Shown here: one piece after another, positions 24,144-32,874 of the stretch
Layout: each line of letters opens with the position of its first letter
How positions within the stretch are numbered: position 1 is the first letter of the stretch
DNA from: Bacillota bacterium
GTDB lineage: Bacteria; Bacillota; UBA4882; UBA10575
Length of the DNA stretch: 42,490 nt
Direction: 5' to 3'
Assembly (NCBI GenBank): GCA_012837715.1
Contig: DUQR01000009.1
Span: 1-42,490, forward strand
Notes under the pieces: model-generated
Database searches by the model: none
Told to the model about the DNA's origin: nothing
The model's input: the letters and a program-made list of their open reading frames with translations, nothing else
Program-made: the position numbers and the translations under genes

Positions 24144-25985
24144 TTACCGGATTTGGTCCGCCGTGGCCGCCGGAGCGCGGCCCATGTCTTCCGCTTGGTC
24201 CTCCGGACCTCCTCCTTGTGGCCTCCGGTCGGAGTCATCTGGCGCCATGATTAAGTCATCCACACCCCATTCTTCTTTCCGCGCCAACCGGGACAGCAGT
24301 TCATCCCCTAGACGCTCCAGGTTCCGGCTGAGTTCCCTTTCGTTTTCGGCGGCGACCAACGCCCCCATGACCCGCGCTTCAAAGGATTTTTCCCGGGCAA
24401 AATAGTTGACGATTCTCTGCAGATCCCCGATCACCATCTCAAAAAGGCGAACCTTCTCCAAGAGCAGGTTCAGCAGATGTTCCTCAATGGTTCCTCGGGA
24501 GATCAAGTTATAAACATAAACCTCGCGGGTTTGGCCAAGCCGGTGAATCCGGCCAATCCGTTGCTCGAGTCGCATCGGGTTCCAGGGGAGATCGTAATTG
24601 ATCATCGTCCGGCAAAATTGCAGGTTAACACCTTCTCCGCCCGACTCGGTACAGATCAGGACCCGGTGGGCCGGATCCCGCCGGAAACGGCCGAGGGTAA
24701 AATCCTTTTTACTGGCGGACATGGAGCCGTCGAAGGTTAAGGATAAGATCCCTTTCCGTTTCAGCCGGGCGTGAATATAGCGTTGGGTGGCTAAAAACTC
24801 GGTGAAGATGATCACTTTTTCTTCCCCGGTTTGACGCAGAATCTCCTCTACCAGGTTCATCTTGGTATTCTCCTTCACCTCTCCGGCCAGCTCCATCAAG
24901 GTGACAATCTTTTCGGCTTCCGCTACACTGGCTTTCTGGGAGAGCTGAAAGAGGGTCGTGGCGGCGGCGAAGGAACTGGAACAGATTTCCCGCTGGAGGG
25001 TGATGAGGGTCAGCCGATTGACGGCGGCCCGTTCCCCCTTCCGGTACTCTTCCTTGACAAAACCGGTCACCTGCCGGTAGAACTCGGTTTCTTCCCCGGA
25101 AAGGGACAGCGGCATGGTTGCCACCCGCCGCCGGGGCAGTTTAATCTGGGGTCCCCGTTTATTTCTGATCATGACCCGGCCTAATAAAGAACGGAGCTCC
25201 TCCTGATTTTTCGCCGTCCGTTTATCAACCATGAAATGTTGGCGGAAGGAACGGTAGCTCCCCAACTGCCCCGGACGGAGTAGGGAGATGAGATTGAAGA
25301 GTTCTTTCAGGTCGTTTTGAAGGGGGGTGGCGGTTAAGAGAAGAAAAAACTTCTTCCGGATTCTACTCACTAACTGCCAGTTTTTGGTGGACGGGTTTTT
25401 CAGTTTATGAGCTTCATCCACGACCAAAAGGTCATAATAGAGACCTTCGATCACTTTCCGGTGTTTCTCCTGTTTGGCCAGATCAAGGGAAGAGATGACC
25501 AGATCATACCGGCCCCAGTCAAAATCGGCTTTGGCCAGCACCGGGTAGAGCGCGAACTTCTGGGAAAGCTCCGCCGCCCACTGTCGGCAAAGGGAAGCCG
25601 GGGTTAAGATCAGAATCTTTTTGGCGAACCCACGGAGGCAATACTCCTTGATGATCATCCCCGCTTCGATCGTTTTCCCCAAACCGACCTCATCGGCGAG
25701 GAGGGCCCGGCCGCGCAGTTCCCCGATCACCCGTTTTACCGTGGCTTCTTGATGCGGATAGGGGATGAGTCCGCATTGGCGCCAGCGTTCGCGTAAATGG
25801 GGGTAGATGAGGAGCTCATCGTCGAAGCCGGTAAAAAGAGAGATTTCCGCTGCGCGCAGCCGTAACCGGAAGGCGGCCCAGGAATCCCATTCCTGGCGGT
25901 GAATGCCTTTAATAATCTCCTCCGGTTTGGTGAAAAATTCAAGTTGCGGGGCGAATTCCCCCGGGGTGGTGAGGATCGAGCCCAT
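24144..25985 (-). CDS. SNF2-family DEAD/DEAH helicase (YqhH type)
   Basis: The product has 613 residues. It carries the two RecA-like lobes of SNF2 ATPases: Walker A in LADEVGLGKTIEAGMI, the DEAH box in LLVVDEAHKLKNP, LLTATPLQNDLKEL, and the second lobe with GGEGVNLQFCRTMINYDLP and QRIGRIHRLGQ. The motifs are intact. ATG at 25985 is preferred because GGAGGG is 6 bases upstream. The gene precedes yqhG on the minus strand and matches the yqhH-yqhG pair of Bacillus. The cellular role is unknown; translocation on duplex DNA is inferred. Confidence 0.9.
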   Translation of the reverse strand: MGSILTTPGEFAPQLEFFTKPEEIIKGIHRQEWDSWAAFRLRLRAAEISLFTGFDDELLIYPHLRERWRQCGLIPYPHQEATVKRVIGELRGRALLADEVGLGKTIEAGMIIKEYCLRGFAKKILILTPASLCRQWAAELSQKFALYPVLAKADFDWGRYDLVISSLDLAKQEKHRKVIEGLYYDLLVVDEAHKLKNPSTKNWQLVSRIRKKFFLLLTATPLQNDLKELFNLISLLRPGQLGSYRSFRQHFMVDKRTAKNQEELRSLLGRVMIRNKRGPQIKLPRRRVATMPLSLSGEETEFYRQVTGFVKEEYRKGERAAVNRLTLITLQREICSSSFAAATTLFQLSQKASVAEAEKIVTLMELAGEVKENTKMNLVEEILRQTGEEKVIIFTEFLATQRYIHARLKRKGILSLTFDGSMSASKKDFTLGRFRRDPAHRVLICTESGGEGVNLQFCRTMINYDLPWNPMRLEQRIGRIHRLGQTREVYVYNLISRGTIEEHLLNLLLEKVRLFEMVIGDLQRIVNYFAREKSFEARVMGALVAAENERELSRNLERLGDELLSRLARKEEWGVDDLIMAPDDSDRRPQGGGPEDQAEDMGRAPAATADQIR

Positions 25986-26084
25986 GGGCATCCCTCCAGG
26001 CCAAGCTTTTGACATACGATAATTATTCTACCCCGATTAAAAGGCAGGTATTAACCACCGGTACGGAGAAAGGAAGAGGAAAAA

Positions 26085-27086
26085 TTGATCCAAATCAATC
26101 AAAAGGACGGATTTTCTTTGCGGATTGGCGATTTTAATCTGGAAAACCCGGTGGTTTTAGCCCCTATGGCCGGTGTCACCGACCTTCCCTTCCGTCTCCT
26201 CATCAAAGAGCAAGGTTGCGGGCTGGTCTGTGGCGAGATGGTCAGTGCCCAGGCGTTGGTCTATGGCAACCGGAATACCCTGAAGATGTTGGCCACCGCT
26301 GACCGGGAACAGCCGGTCAGTATGCAGCTTTTTGGCTCCGATCCGGAGACCATGGCCCGGGCGGCGGAGATCTTAACCGCCTACCCGGTTAAGATCATCG
26401 ATCTAAATATGGGGTGTCCAGTGCCGAAGGTGGTCAAAAACGGCGAAGGGGCCGCCCTCATGCGGGATCCGGAGCGGGCCGCCCGGATTGTTCAGGCGGT
26501 GACCGCCGCTGTTTCGCTCCCGGTAACTGTAAAAATGCGGCGGGGGTGGAGAGAAGGGGAGGAAAACGCTCCCGAGTTGGCGGCCCGCTGTGCCGAAGCC
26601 GGGGCGGCTGCCGTTGCGGTCCATGGGCGCTTTCGGGAGCAATTCTATAGCGGAGCGGCCGATTGGACGGTCATCAAAAGGGTGAAAGCGGCGGTCTCCA
26701 TCCCGGTCATCGGGAACGGTGATCTTTTCAGCGCCGCCGCTGCCCTCCGGATGCGGGAAGAGACGGGCTGTGACGGAGTTATGCTAGGCCGGGGTGTGCT
26801 TGGCAATCCCTGGCTGGTCCGGGAGACCGTGGCGCTCCTGACGGGAGCCCCCCTCCCGCCGCCGCCCACGGTAAAAATGCGGTTTGCTTTGATCCGTCGG
26901 CATCTGGCGGCGCAGATCCAATTCCGTGGTGAGGAACGGGGCATTAAAGAGATGCGTAAACATCTTACCTGGTACCTGAAGGGCTTTCCCGGGGCGGCCC
27001 GCGCCCGGCGGCAAATCAACGAAGCCATTGACCGGGAACAGCTCTTGGCTTTGATCGATGCTTACGAGGAGGAATTATTAAAATAG
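26085..27086 (+). CDS. dusB: tRNA-dihydrouridine synthase B
   Basis: The product has 333 residues and a TTG start behind AGGAAGAGGA. The FMN-binding barrel has LAPMAGVTDLPFRLL, the catalytic Cys region NMGCPVPKVVKNGEGAALM, VTVKMRRGW, VHGRFREQFYSG and GVMLGRGVLGNPWL. The C-terminal helical domain includes EMRKHLTWYLKGFPGA. It reduces uridine to dihydrouridine in tRNA. In Firmicutes dusB often precedes greA and lysS, as here. Confidence 0.93.
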   Translation: MIQINQKDGFSLRIGDFNLENPVVLAPMAGVTDLPFRLLIKEQGCGLVCGEMVSAQALVYGNRNTLKMLATADREQPVSMQLFGSDPETMARAAEILTAYPVKIIDLNMGCPVPKVVKNGEGAALMRDPERAARIVQAVTAAVSLPVTVKMRRGWREGEENAPELAARCAEAGAAAVAVHGRFREQFYSGAADWTVIKRVKAAVSIPVIGNGDLFSAAAALRMREETGCDGVMLGRGVLGNPWLVRETVALLTGAPLPPPPTVKMRFALIRRHLAAQIQFRGEERGIKEMRKHLTWYLKGFPGAARARRQINEAIDREQLLALIDAYEEELLK

Positions 27087-27098
27087 TCTTTCTTCTTC

Positions 27099-27127
27099 TT
27101 GACACCGGGATCATGCTCAGTTATAAT
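27099..27127 (+). promoter_or_regulatory. Consensus promoter upstream of the greA leader
   Basis: TTGACA (27099-27104) and TATAAT (27122-27127) with exactly 17 bp between them are a full consensus match. A transcript would start near 27134 and soon meet the terminator at 27180-27217. Confidence 0.88.
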
Positions 27128-27133
27128 GTTGAT

Positions 27134-27217
27134 ACAAAAAAACGCCTGTTTTGTGTTCATATTCCCAACAGAACGGTCTTTCCTTAAAAGATTTTCTTTT
27201 TAAGGAAGCCTTTTTTT
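27134..27217 (+). ncRNA. Short terminated leader or small RNA upstream of greA
   Basis: The consensus promoter would start an RNA of about 84 bases. It has a 5' hairpin (ACAAAA at 27134-27139 with TTTTGT at 27149-27154) and ends at a strong terminator stem. No ORF with a ribosome site is seen. It may be a stand-alone small RNA or an attenuator for greA. No known riboswitch is recognised. Confidence 0.5.
27180..27217 (+). terminator. Terminator inside the greA upstream region
   Basis: TTCCTTAAAA (27180-27189) and TTTTAAGGAA (27198-27207) form a perfect 10-bp stem with an 8-base loop. Seven Ts (27211-27217) follow after GCC. Confidence 0.8.
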
Positions 27218-27232
27218 ACGGAAATTTAGCAA

Positions 27233-27346
27233 AGCCTTTCCGTGTGCCATAAAAAAAGATCCCAATACAATATATAGTTTTGACTTAAATTGAACGATCA
27301 ATATATTGTATTGGGATTCTTAAGTCAAAGGATAACGCAAAAAGCC
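27233..27346 (+). repeat. Dispersed palindromic element, copy 4 (best conserved hairpin)
   Basis: The inner arms ATCCCAATACAATATAT and ATATATTGTATTGGGAT match perfectly over 17 bp around a loop of about 23 bases. Outer parts start AGCCTTTCCGTG and end GCAAAAAGCCC. The promoter-like pair is TTGACT (27280-27285) and TATATT (27302-27307), spacing 16, reading toward greA. It lies 15 bp after the terminator at 27180-27217 and about 75 bp before the greA start. Confidence 0.88.
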
Positions 27347-27420
27347 CAATCCGGCTGAGAAGTAGGAGAAAAAACAGGAGAAAAAATATTCGATCTTGAA
27401 TAAATAAAGGGGATAAGTCA

Positions 27421-27897
27421 ATGGCGGAGAAAGAAGTGCTTTTAACACTGGAAGGATTAAATAAACTCGAAAAGGAACTGGAATACTTAAAGACTGTGCG
27501 TCGGCGGGAAGTTGCCGAACGGATCAAACAAGCGCTTGAGTTTGGGGATATCACCGAAAATTCAGAGTATGATGATGCCAAGAATGAGCAGGGCTTTATT
27601 GAGGGACGGATCTTAGCCTTGGAGAAAATTCTCCGGAACGCCCGGGTCATCGACGAACAGGGGGTCAACCTTGAGGAAGTCGGCTTAGGATCTAAAGTTT
27701 CTCTGCTGGATTTGGACACCGGTGAAGAGTTGGATTATACGATTGTCGGGTCGACGGAAGCCGATCCTTCCCAGTTTAAAATCTCTAACGAATCGCCGGT
27801 GGGAAAGGCGCTCCTTGGTCGGAAAGCCGGGGAAGAGGTAGCCGTAAACGTGCCCGTTGGGACCCTTCATTACCGGGTAACCGCAATCAACAAATAA
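27421..27897 (+). CDS. greA: Transcription elongation factor GreA
   Basis: The product has 158 residues. An N-terminal coiled coil (about 1-75) has [19 protein letters not shown] and [18 protein letters not shown]; the acidic tip (Asp, Glu) that reaches into RNA polymerase is present. The C-terminal FKBP-like domain has [19 protein letters not shown] and ends [10 protein letters not shown]. It rescues backtracked RNA polymerase by stimulating transcript cleavage. ATG 27421 follows AAGGGGAT. Repeat copy 4 and a terminated leader lie upstream. Confidence 0.95.
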   Translation: MAEKEVLLTLEGLNKLEKELEYLKTVRRREVAERIKQALEFGDITENSEYDDAKNEQGFIEGRILALEKILRNARVIDEQGVNLEEVGLGSKVSLLDLDTGEELDYTIVGSTEADPSQFKISNESPVGKALLGRKAGEEVAVNVPVGTLHYRVTAINK

Positions 27898-27922
27898 ACC
27901 GAAAGTTCGGTGTTTTGCAGAT

Positions 27923-27947
27923 AAGGGAGGGGTTTGCCCCTCCCTTT
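27923..27947 (+). terminator. Hairpin between greA and lysS
   Basis: AAGGGAGGGG and CCCCTCCCTT form a perfect 10-bp stem with a TTTG loop. The T-tract is weak (TTTGGT), so it may terminate only partly. A TATAAT (27952-27957) directly follows, without a clear -35, and could help express lysS. Confidence 0.6.
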
Positions 27948-28080
27948 GGTGTATAATATATTCATCACTCCACTTATCTTTCCCCGAATTGAGCCGAAAA
28001 AATTGCGCATAAAGTGAAGGAGAACGTAAAAGCCCTCACCACGGACTGATAGAAGATGTATAGAAACAGGAGGTAAGAGT

Positions 28081-29568
28081 ATGGACGAACAGAATTCTTT
28101 TGGGACGGTCGCCCGCACGGAAGAGATGGAGAACCGTCTAGCCAAAATGGAAAAGATCAAAGCGGAGGGGCGTGATCCCTTTGGCCGTCGGTTTCTCCGG
28201 ACCCACGAGCATCGGCAGATTATGGAGAACTTTGAAACCTTGGAGAACCAGGAAGTAACGATTGCCGGTCGGCTCATGACCATCCGTGGTCATGGTAAAG
28301 CCTGCTTTGCTAATTTATCCGACCGGAGCGGCCAGATGCAGATTTACGCCAAGATTGACGTCCTGGGTGAAGAAGCCTACCGGCAATTTACCGAACTGGA
28401 TCTGGGCGATCTAATCGGTGTGACCGGTACCGTCTTCCGTACCCACCGGGGACAGATTACCGTTCAGGTTCACCGCTGGGAGTTGCTGACCAAAGCCCTC
28501 CGCCCCCTTCCGGAAAAATGGCACGGGCTGAAAGATGTGGATATCCGTTACCGCCAACGTTATCTCGATCTCATTTCCAACCAGGATGTGCGGGAGACTT
28601 TTATCAAACGGACTCGGATCATCTCATCTATCCGCCGCTTTCTGGATGCGCGGGGTTTTCTTGAAGTGGAAACACCGGTGCTCAGTGTGATTGCCGGTGG
28701 CGGACATGCCCGCCCTTTTAACACCCACCATAACGCCCTCGACCTTGACCTCACGTTACGGATTGCTTTAGAACTTTATCATAAACGGTTAATCGTTGGT
28801 GGGTTGGAGCGGGTCTACGAGATCGGAAAGTGCTTTCGGAACGAAGGAATCTCAACCAAACATAACCCCGAGTTTACCATGATCGAACTCTACCAGGCCT
28901 ATGGAGATTTGACCGACATGATGGAACTGGTTGAAACTCTTTTCGCCCAAGTTGCCCGGGAAGTGCTTGGCTCGGAGCAACTGACCTATCAAGGAACGGC
29001 GATTGACCTGACGCCGCCTTGGACCCGGCTCTCCATGACCGATGCGATCAAACAAGAGACCGGTATCGACTGGATTCAGGAGGCCACCAGCGACGAAGCG
29101 GCTTTGGCCCTTGCCGAACGGTTGGGGATCAAGACGAAGGAGCTAAAGACCAAAGGGCAAGTCTTGGATGAAATCTTCGACGTCTTTGTCGAACCGAAAC
29201 TGATTCAACCGACTTTTATTGTCGACTACCCGATCGAGGTTTCCCCATTGGCCAAACGCAAACCGGATCAGCCCGAATTAACCGACCGCTTTGAACTATT
29301 CATTTACGGCCGGGAGATGGCCAACGCCTTTACGGAACTGAATGATCCATTGGACCAAAGGGAACGCTTTGTGGCCCAAGCCCGCGAGAAGGCGAAAGGA
29401 AACGAAGAAGCGATGGTTTGGGATGAAGATTTTCTGGTTGCATTGGAGCATGGGATGCCACCCGCTGGCGGCATGGGGATTGGTATCGACCGTTTGGTGA
29501 TGCTTTTGACTGATTCGCCTTCCATCCGGGACGTCATTCTATTCCCCTTGATGCGGCCGAAGGAATAA
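28081..29568 (+). CDS. lysS: Lysyl-tRNA synthetase, class II
   Basis: The product has 495 residues. The N-terminal OB-fold anticodon-binding domain (about 55-150) has [21 protein letters not shown]. The class II core carries motif 2 [18 protein letters not shown] and motif 3 [14 protein letters not shown]. The fold also shows [18 protein letters not shown]. Compared with many LysRS the sequence has SVIAGG instead of the more usual QPIPGGA-type segment. ATG 28081 follows AGGAGGTAAGAG. It is the third gene of the dusB-greA-lysS order. Confidence 0.95.
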   Translation: MDEQNSFGTVARTEEMENRLAKMEKIKAEGRDPFGRRFLRTHEHRQIMENFETLENQEVTIAGRLMTIRGHGKACFANLSDRSGQMQIYAKIDVLGEEAYRQFTELDLGDLIGVTGTVFRTHRGQITVQVHRWELLTKALRPLPEKWHGLKDVDIRYRQRYLDLISNQDVRETFIKRTRIISSIRRFLDARGFLEVETPVLSVIAGGGHARPFNTHHNALDLDLTLRIALELYHKRLIVGGLERVYEIGKCFRNEGISTKHNPEFTMIELYQAYGDLTDMMELVETLFAQVAREVLGSEQLTYQGTAIDLTPPWTRLSMTDAIKQETGIDWIQEATSDEAALALAERLGIKTKELKTKGQVLDEIFDVFVEPKLIQPTFIVDYPIEVSPLAKRKPDQPELTDRFELFIYGREMANAFTELNDPLDQRERFVAQAREKAKGNEEAMVWDEDFLVALEHGMPPAGGMGIGIDRLVMLLTDSPSIRDVILFPLMRPKE

Positions 29569-29647
29569 ACAGAATGTTAAAAAAATATAAACATTAAACT
29601 TTTTTAGCAAGTAAGAAGGATTTATTGGTAGTAAATAGAATAAATAG

Positions 29648-29773
29648 ATTGATCCTGAAGGTTTTATTCGATTTTCGCATCTAAATTTAACAAACCCGGA
29701 AGGAATAACAGGTAATATGGAGAATAAAAGGAATTACATCCAGGAGGATCAATAGAGTTTTTTACTTCAGGAT
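29648..29773 (+). other. Leader with two mutually exclusive pairings
   Basis: The 345-bp gap before the porin-like gene holds an AT-rich stretch. ATTGATCC (29648-29655) is complementary to GGATCAAT (29746-29753), while the overlapping ATCCTGAAG (29652-29660) is complementary to CTTCAGGAT (29765-29773). Both pairings use 29652-29655, so only one can form. The second partner region contains GGAGG. A switch-like leader is possible; chance is not excluded. Confidence 0.35.
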
Positions 29774-29833
29774 GTATAAAACAATCAACAAGGAAACCAA
29801 TAAACTTGTTTTCCGGAACTCAGGAGGTGGTTA

Positions 29834-29896
29834 ATGACTAAAAAACATGGGATGATTACCTATACTTCAAAAAAGGTAAATTATTTTAACAAATAA
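29834..29896 (+). CDS. 20-residue leader ORF before the porin-like gene
   Basis: ATG at 29834 follows AGGAGGTGGTTA, an excellent ribosome site. The peptide reads MTKKHGMITYTSKKVNYFNK and stops 17 bases before the porin-like start, inside whose upstream site AGGAGGGG it ends. It may be a leader peptide coupling translation, or a chance short frame. I recognise no family. Confidence 0.4.
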   Translation: MTKKHGMITYTSKKVNYFNK

Positions 29897-29913
29897 CTTA
29901 GGAGGGGTTTATA

Positions 29914-31074
29914 TTGAAAAAGGCGTTAGTATTAGCGCTTACCGTTTTAATGGTACTTTCCTTAGCCACTGCGGCTTTTGCGGCCGAAGTTACATACGAG
30001 GGTAAAGTAGAGGTTACTTTTGGTGGCAGTTCTGAAGGCGAAGCGAAAGAAGCAGGGGAATTTGGCGGCAACAAAGAAGCTAAAGTTATTATTGATTTTG
30101 CCAAAGATTTTGGTGACGGCGTGACCGCTGGTGTAAAAACCGTAACTGAAGCTCATGGCGATGAGAAGAAATTTGAGTTCGACGGCGAAGGTTATGTCAA
30201 GGTCGAGAAAGATCTCTTTACTGCTGAAGCTTCCACCGGGATCGATGGCGGAGTCGGAAAAGACTTCGGCGAATTCAATATTGCCAATAACCCTGGTCTT
30301 GGCCTGGAACTGAAGTTAATCGACGGGCTGACCATTAACACCATTGTTAATAATAAACGGCAGGCTGACCCCGAAAAGAGCGACTTCAACTTCGTGCTAA
30401 AAGGCGAGTTCGCGCAAGACATCTTTACCGTTGGTGGCGGCTTCCAGAGCGATGGCGAAAATAAAACATCTGCCTTTGGTGTATACGGCAGCGCTAACCC
30501 CATTGACGATCTAACTGTTAACGCCGAGTTCGGTAGCAGAAACTTAGATACTGAGGACAATGAGGCCGACGCAATCACCTCTTTGCTGGCCAGTGCCGAG
30601 TACAAACTGGATGCTTTGACTGCAAAAGCCGGTTTCTTAATGAACGATATTGGTTTCAAATCCTTAAATGATGATGATGCCGACCAGGATTACCGCATCA
30701 ACGAAGCTTTCAGATTCGTGCCTGTATATAAAGTTAATGTGCTCTTTGTCGACGCTTCCTACCAGATCATGGACAACTTTGAAGTCAACGGTAACTTCGA
30801 CTATCTCCTCGGCGCTAAAGATGACGACGATGAAGATCTTCCGGACGACGCAATCGAGAAACTCAGCTTCAAAGTGGGCGCCAAGTACACCTACGATGCG
30901 TTGACCTTTGAAGGCTGGTACAAAGCTTGGGATGCGTCCCAATTTGGCGGAAAAGCCAGCTACAATTTGGCCGACGGCGTTGACACCTCCTTTGAGGTAA
31001 CAATGACCAAAGACGACAAAGACGATGAAGACGCCAAATTGGCTTACACTGCTAAAGTGGAAGCCAGCTTATAA
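29914..31074 (+). CDS. Secreted acidic beta-strand protein, porin-like
   Basis: The product has 386 residues. A clear signal peptide (MKKALVLALTVLMVLSLATA) ends with AFA-AE, a type I cleavage site. The rest is a series of short strands with alternating hydrophobic residues, such as VTYEGKVEVTFGG, LTVNAEFGSRN, LSFKVGAKYTYDALTFEGWYKAW and DTSFEVTMTKDD, and very acidic loops (DDDDEDLPDD). It ends AKLAYTAKVEASL, like the final strand of an outer-membrane barrel, though the last residue is Leu rather than Phe. No SLH domain is present. The pattern suggests an outer-membrane porin of a diderm Firmicute. The start is TTG 29914 behind AGGAGGGG; it is probably highly expressed and is followed by a strong terminator. 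Confidence 0.7.
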   Translation: MKKALVLALTVLMVLSLATAAFAAEVTYEGKVEVTFGGSSEGEAKEAGEFGGNKEAKVIIDFAKDFGDGVTAGVKTVTEAHGDEKKFEFDGEGYVKVEKDLFTAEASTGIDGGVGKDFGEFNIANNPGLGLELKLIDGLTINTIVNNKRQADPEKSDFNFVLKGEFAQDIFTVGGGFQSDGENKTSAFGVYGSANPIDDLTVNAEFGSRNLDTEDNEADAITSLLASAEYKLDALTAKAGFLMNDIGFKSLNDDDADQDYRINEAFRFVPVYKVNVLFVDASYQIMDNFEVNGNFDYLLGAKDDDDEDLPDDAIEKLSFKVGAKYTYDALTFEGWYKAWDASQFGGKASYNLADGVDTSFEVTMTKDDKDDEDAKLAYTAKVEASL

Positions 31075-31092
31075 GAGCTGAACCAAAAAACG

Positions 31093-31129
31093 ACAAGCGC
31101 CTCCGTTGAACGGAGGCGCTTGTTTTTTG
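31093..31129 (+). terminator. Strong terminator after the porin-like gene
   Basis: ACAAGCGCCTCCGT and ACGGAGGCGCTTGT form a 14-bp perfect stem around a four-base TGA-type loop, followed by TTTTTT. Confidence 0.92.
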
Positions 31130-31267
31130 TTCTGACCATTGGCAATTTCCGGTGGACCGCGGTTGAATTCTATTTTGCCTTTGGATTTGGAGGTGGCAAT
31201 CAAAAGTGCAGAATGCAAATCGTAAATGTGTTTGTTACTATACAACGCTCGGCAGGGTGCTTTTTTT

Positions 31268-31296
31268 TTGACAAAATTCCATATTCATTATTCAAT
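31268..31296 (+). promoter_or_regulatory. Candidate promoter of the sugar island
   Basis: TTGACA (31268-31273) follows a long T-tract; TTCAAT (31291-31296) is 17 bp further. The -10 is weak, as expected for a regulated promoter. Downstream, TTATTAA (31323-31329) and TTAATAA (31340-31346) are inverted copies that could be a regulator site. Confidence 0.45.
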
Positions 31297-31369
31297 ACGC
31301 CATTTACAGATCAGCGCGGATGTTATTAAAATAAACTTGTTAATAAAAAATTAGTAGTGGGGTGGTGTT

Positions 31370-32692
31370 TTGAAAAAGATTGCCTTCATCGGGGCTGGTA
31401 GCTTTGGATTTACCAGAGGCCTTGTCCGGGACATTCTTTCCTTTCCTGCCTTGGCCGACAGTACGATTGCCCTCATGGATATTGATCAGGAGCGGCTTTC
31501 TTTTATCAAAGAAGCGGTGGATAGAATTGTCGCGGCAGGGAATTATCCGGCCAAGGTAATTGCCACCACCGATCGGGTGGAAGCCCTTAAAGATGCGGAC
31601 GGGGTAGTCTGTACCATTTTGGCGGGGAGCGTTGATGTCTGGCGCCATGACATCGAAATCCCGAAAAAATATGGAGTAGATATTAATGTGGGGGATACCC
31701 GGGGACCGGCCGGTATTTTCCGCGCCTTGCGAACAATCCCGGTGATGCTCGACATTTGCCGCGATATTGAAAGATATTGCCCGGAGGCGATCTTTCTAAA
31801 TTACACGAATCCCATGGCCATGCTCTGCCGGGCAATGCAAGAAAAGAGCAGGGTTAAGGTAACCGGCCTTTGCCACAGTGTGCAGGGAACAGCCCAAATG
31901 CTGGCAGAATGGATCGGCGCGCCTATGGAGGAGATTACCTATTTGTGCGCCGGTATAAACCATCAGGCCTGGTACCTTCAGTATAAGTGGAATGGTAAAG
32001 ATGCTTACCCCTTAATTAGGGAAGCGATAAAAAGACCGGAAATTTTCAACGAGGAACAGGTGCGCAACGAAATGTTTCTGCATCTGGATTATTACGTGAC
32101 CGAATCCAGCGGCCATAATTCGGAGTATAATGCCTGGTTTCGCAAACGCCCTGATTTAATCGAGAAATACTGTACCCATGGCACTGGATGGAATCCAGGA
32201 CATTATGCCTACATTTTGAATGAGTATCGCCGAATGGAACATACATGGAAAGATGAGATTAAGGCGTGGTTGGCGAAGGATGAGATCAATCTCGACCGCG
32301 GTCAAGAATATGCTGCCAGTATCTTCAATGCGGTCTTTGGTGACGGCACAGTCTTTGAGTTTAACGGCAATCTACGCAATTTCGGTCTGATTGATAACCT
32401 TCCGGAAGGTTGTTGCGTGGAGGTGCCAGTGCTTGCCTCGCGTCGCGGCCTTGATCCAATTCATGTCGGTCCCCTTCCCGAACAATTGGCGATCTTAAAC
32501 AATATCAGCGCCCGCTGTGAGGAATTGGCGGTTGAAGGCGCCTTAACCGGGGATCCGCGGAAAATATTTCATGCCATCTGTTATGATCCATTAACCTCAG
32601 CCGTCTTAAGTTTAGCCGAAATCAAAACAATGGTCGATGAGATGTTTGAGGTCAATCAAAAATGGTTACCTCAGTTTAAGCATTTTATTTAA
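31370..32692 (+). CDS. GH4 family glycosidase, alpha-galactosidase type
   Basis: The product has 440 residues. GH4 enzymes use NAD and a divalent metal: the dinucleotide site is [17 protein letters not shown], the metal ligands are Cys168 in GLCHSVQGT and His198 in GINHQAWY, and NYTNPMA (about 144-150) binds substrate. The stretch [17 protein letters not shown] is close to that of MelA, which favours alpha-galactosidase, but other alpha-glycosides or uronides cannot be excluded. The start is TTG 31370 behind GTGGGGTGG. It is intracellular (no signal peptide), so the sugar enters as an intact glycoside through the ABC importer encoded downstream. Confidence 0.85.
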   Translation: MKKIAFIGAGSFGFTRGLVRDILSFPALADSTIALMDIDQERLSFIKEAVDRIVAAGNYPAKVIATTDRVEALKDADGVVCTILAGSVDVWRHDIEIPKKYGVDINVGDTRGPAGIFRALRTIPVMLDICRDIERYCPEAIFLNYTNPMAMLCRAMQEKSRVKVTGLCHSVQGTAQMLAEWIGAPMEEITYLCAGINHQAWYLQYKWNGKDAYPLIREAIKRPEIFNEEQVRNEMFLHLDYYVTESSGHNSEYNAWFRKRPDLIEKYCTHGTGWNPGHYAYILNEYRRMEHTWKDEIKAWLAKDEINLDRGQEYAASIFNAVFGDGTVFEFNGNLRNFGLIDNLPEGCCVEVPVLASRRGLDPIHVGPLPEQLAILNNISARCEELAVEGALTGDPRKIFHAICYDPLTSAVLSLAEIKTMVDEMFEVNQKWLPQFKHFI

Positions 32693-32799
32693 GATTGACG
32701 AAAGATAAAAAGCCTTTTAGCTGGATAAACATTATATACGCTGCTTTTGGAGAGCCGCTGATGCTCTTGTTACCATCTACGGAGTAATAACTTTTTTTA

Positions 32800-32839
32800 A
32801 CTGGGGTTCTTTATTATTGGAGGAACCTCGGTTTTTTTT
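32800..32839 (+). terminator. Terminator between the GH4 gene and the sensor kinase
   Basis: ACTGGGGTTC pairs with GAACCTCGGT (two G-T pairs), followed by eight Ts. The kinase gene therefore probably has its own promoter or depends on read-through. Confidence 0.7.
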
Positions 32840-32874
32840 AGAAGTAATATAATATTAAACATGCGGAAAGGAAT

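Noticed and set aside
27285-27719. Minus-strand ORF of 144 codons over greA
   Set aside because: It is the antisense shadow of greA and of repeat copy 4; greA on the plus strand is unmistakable.
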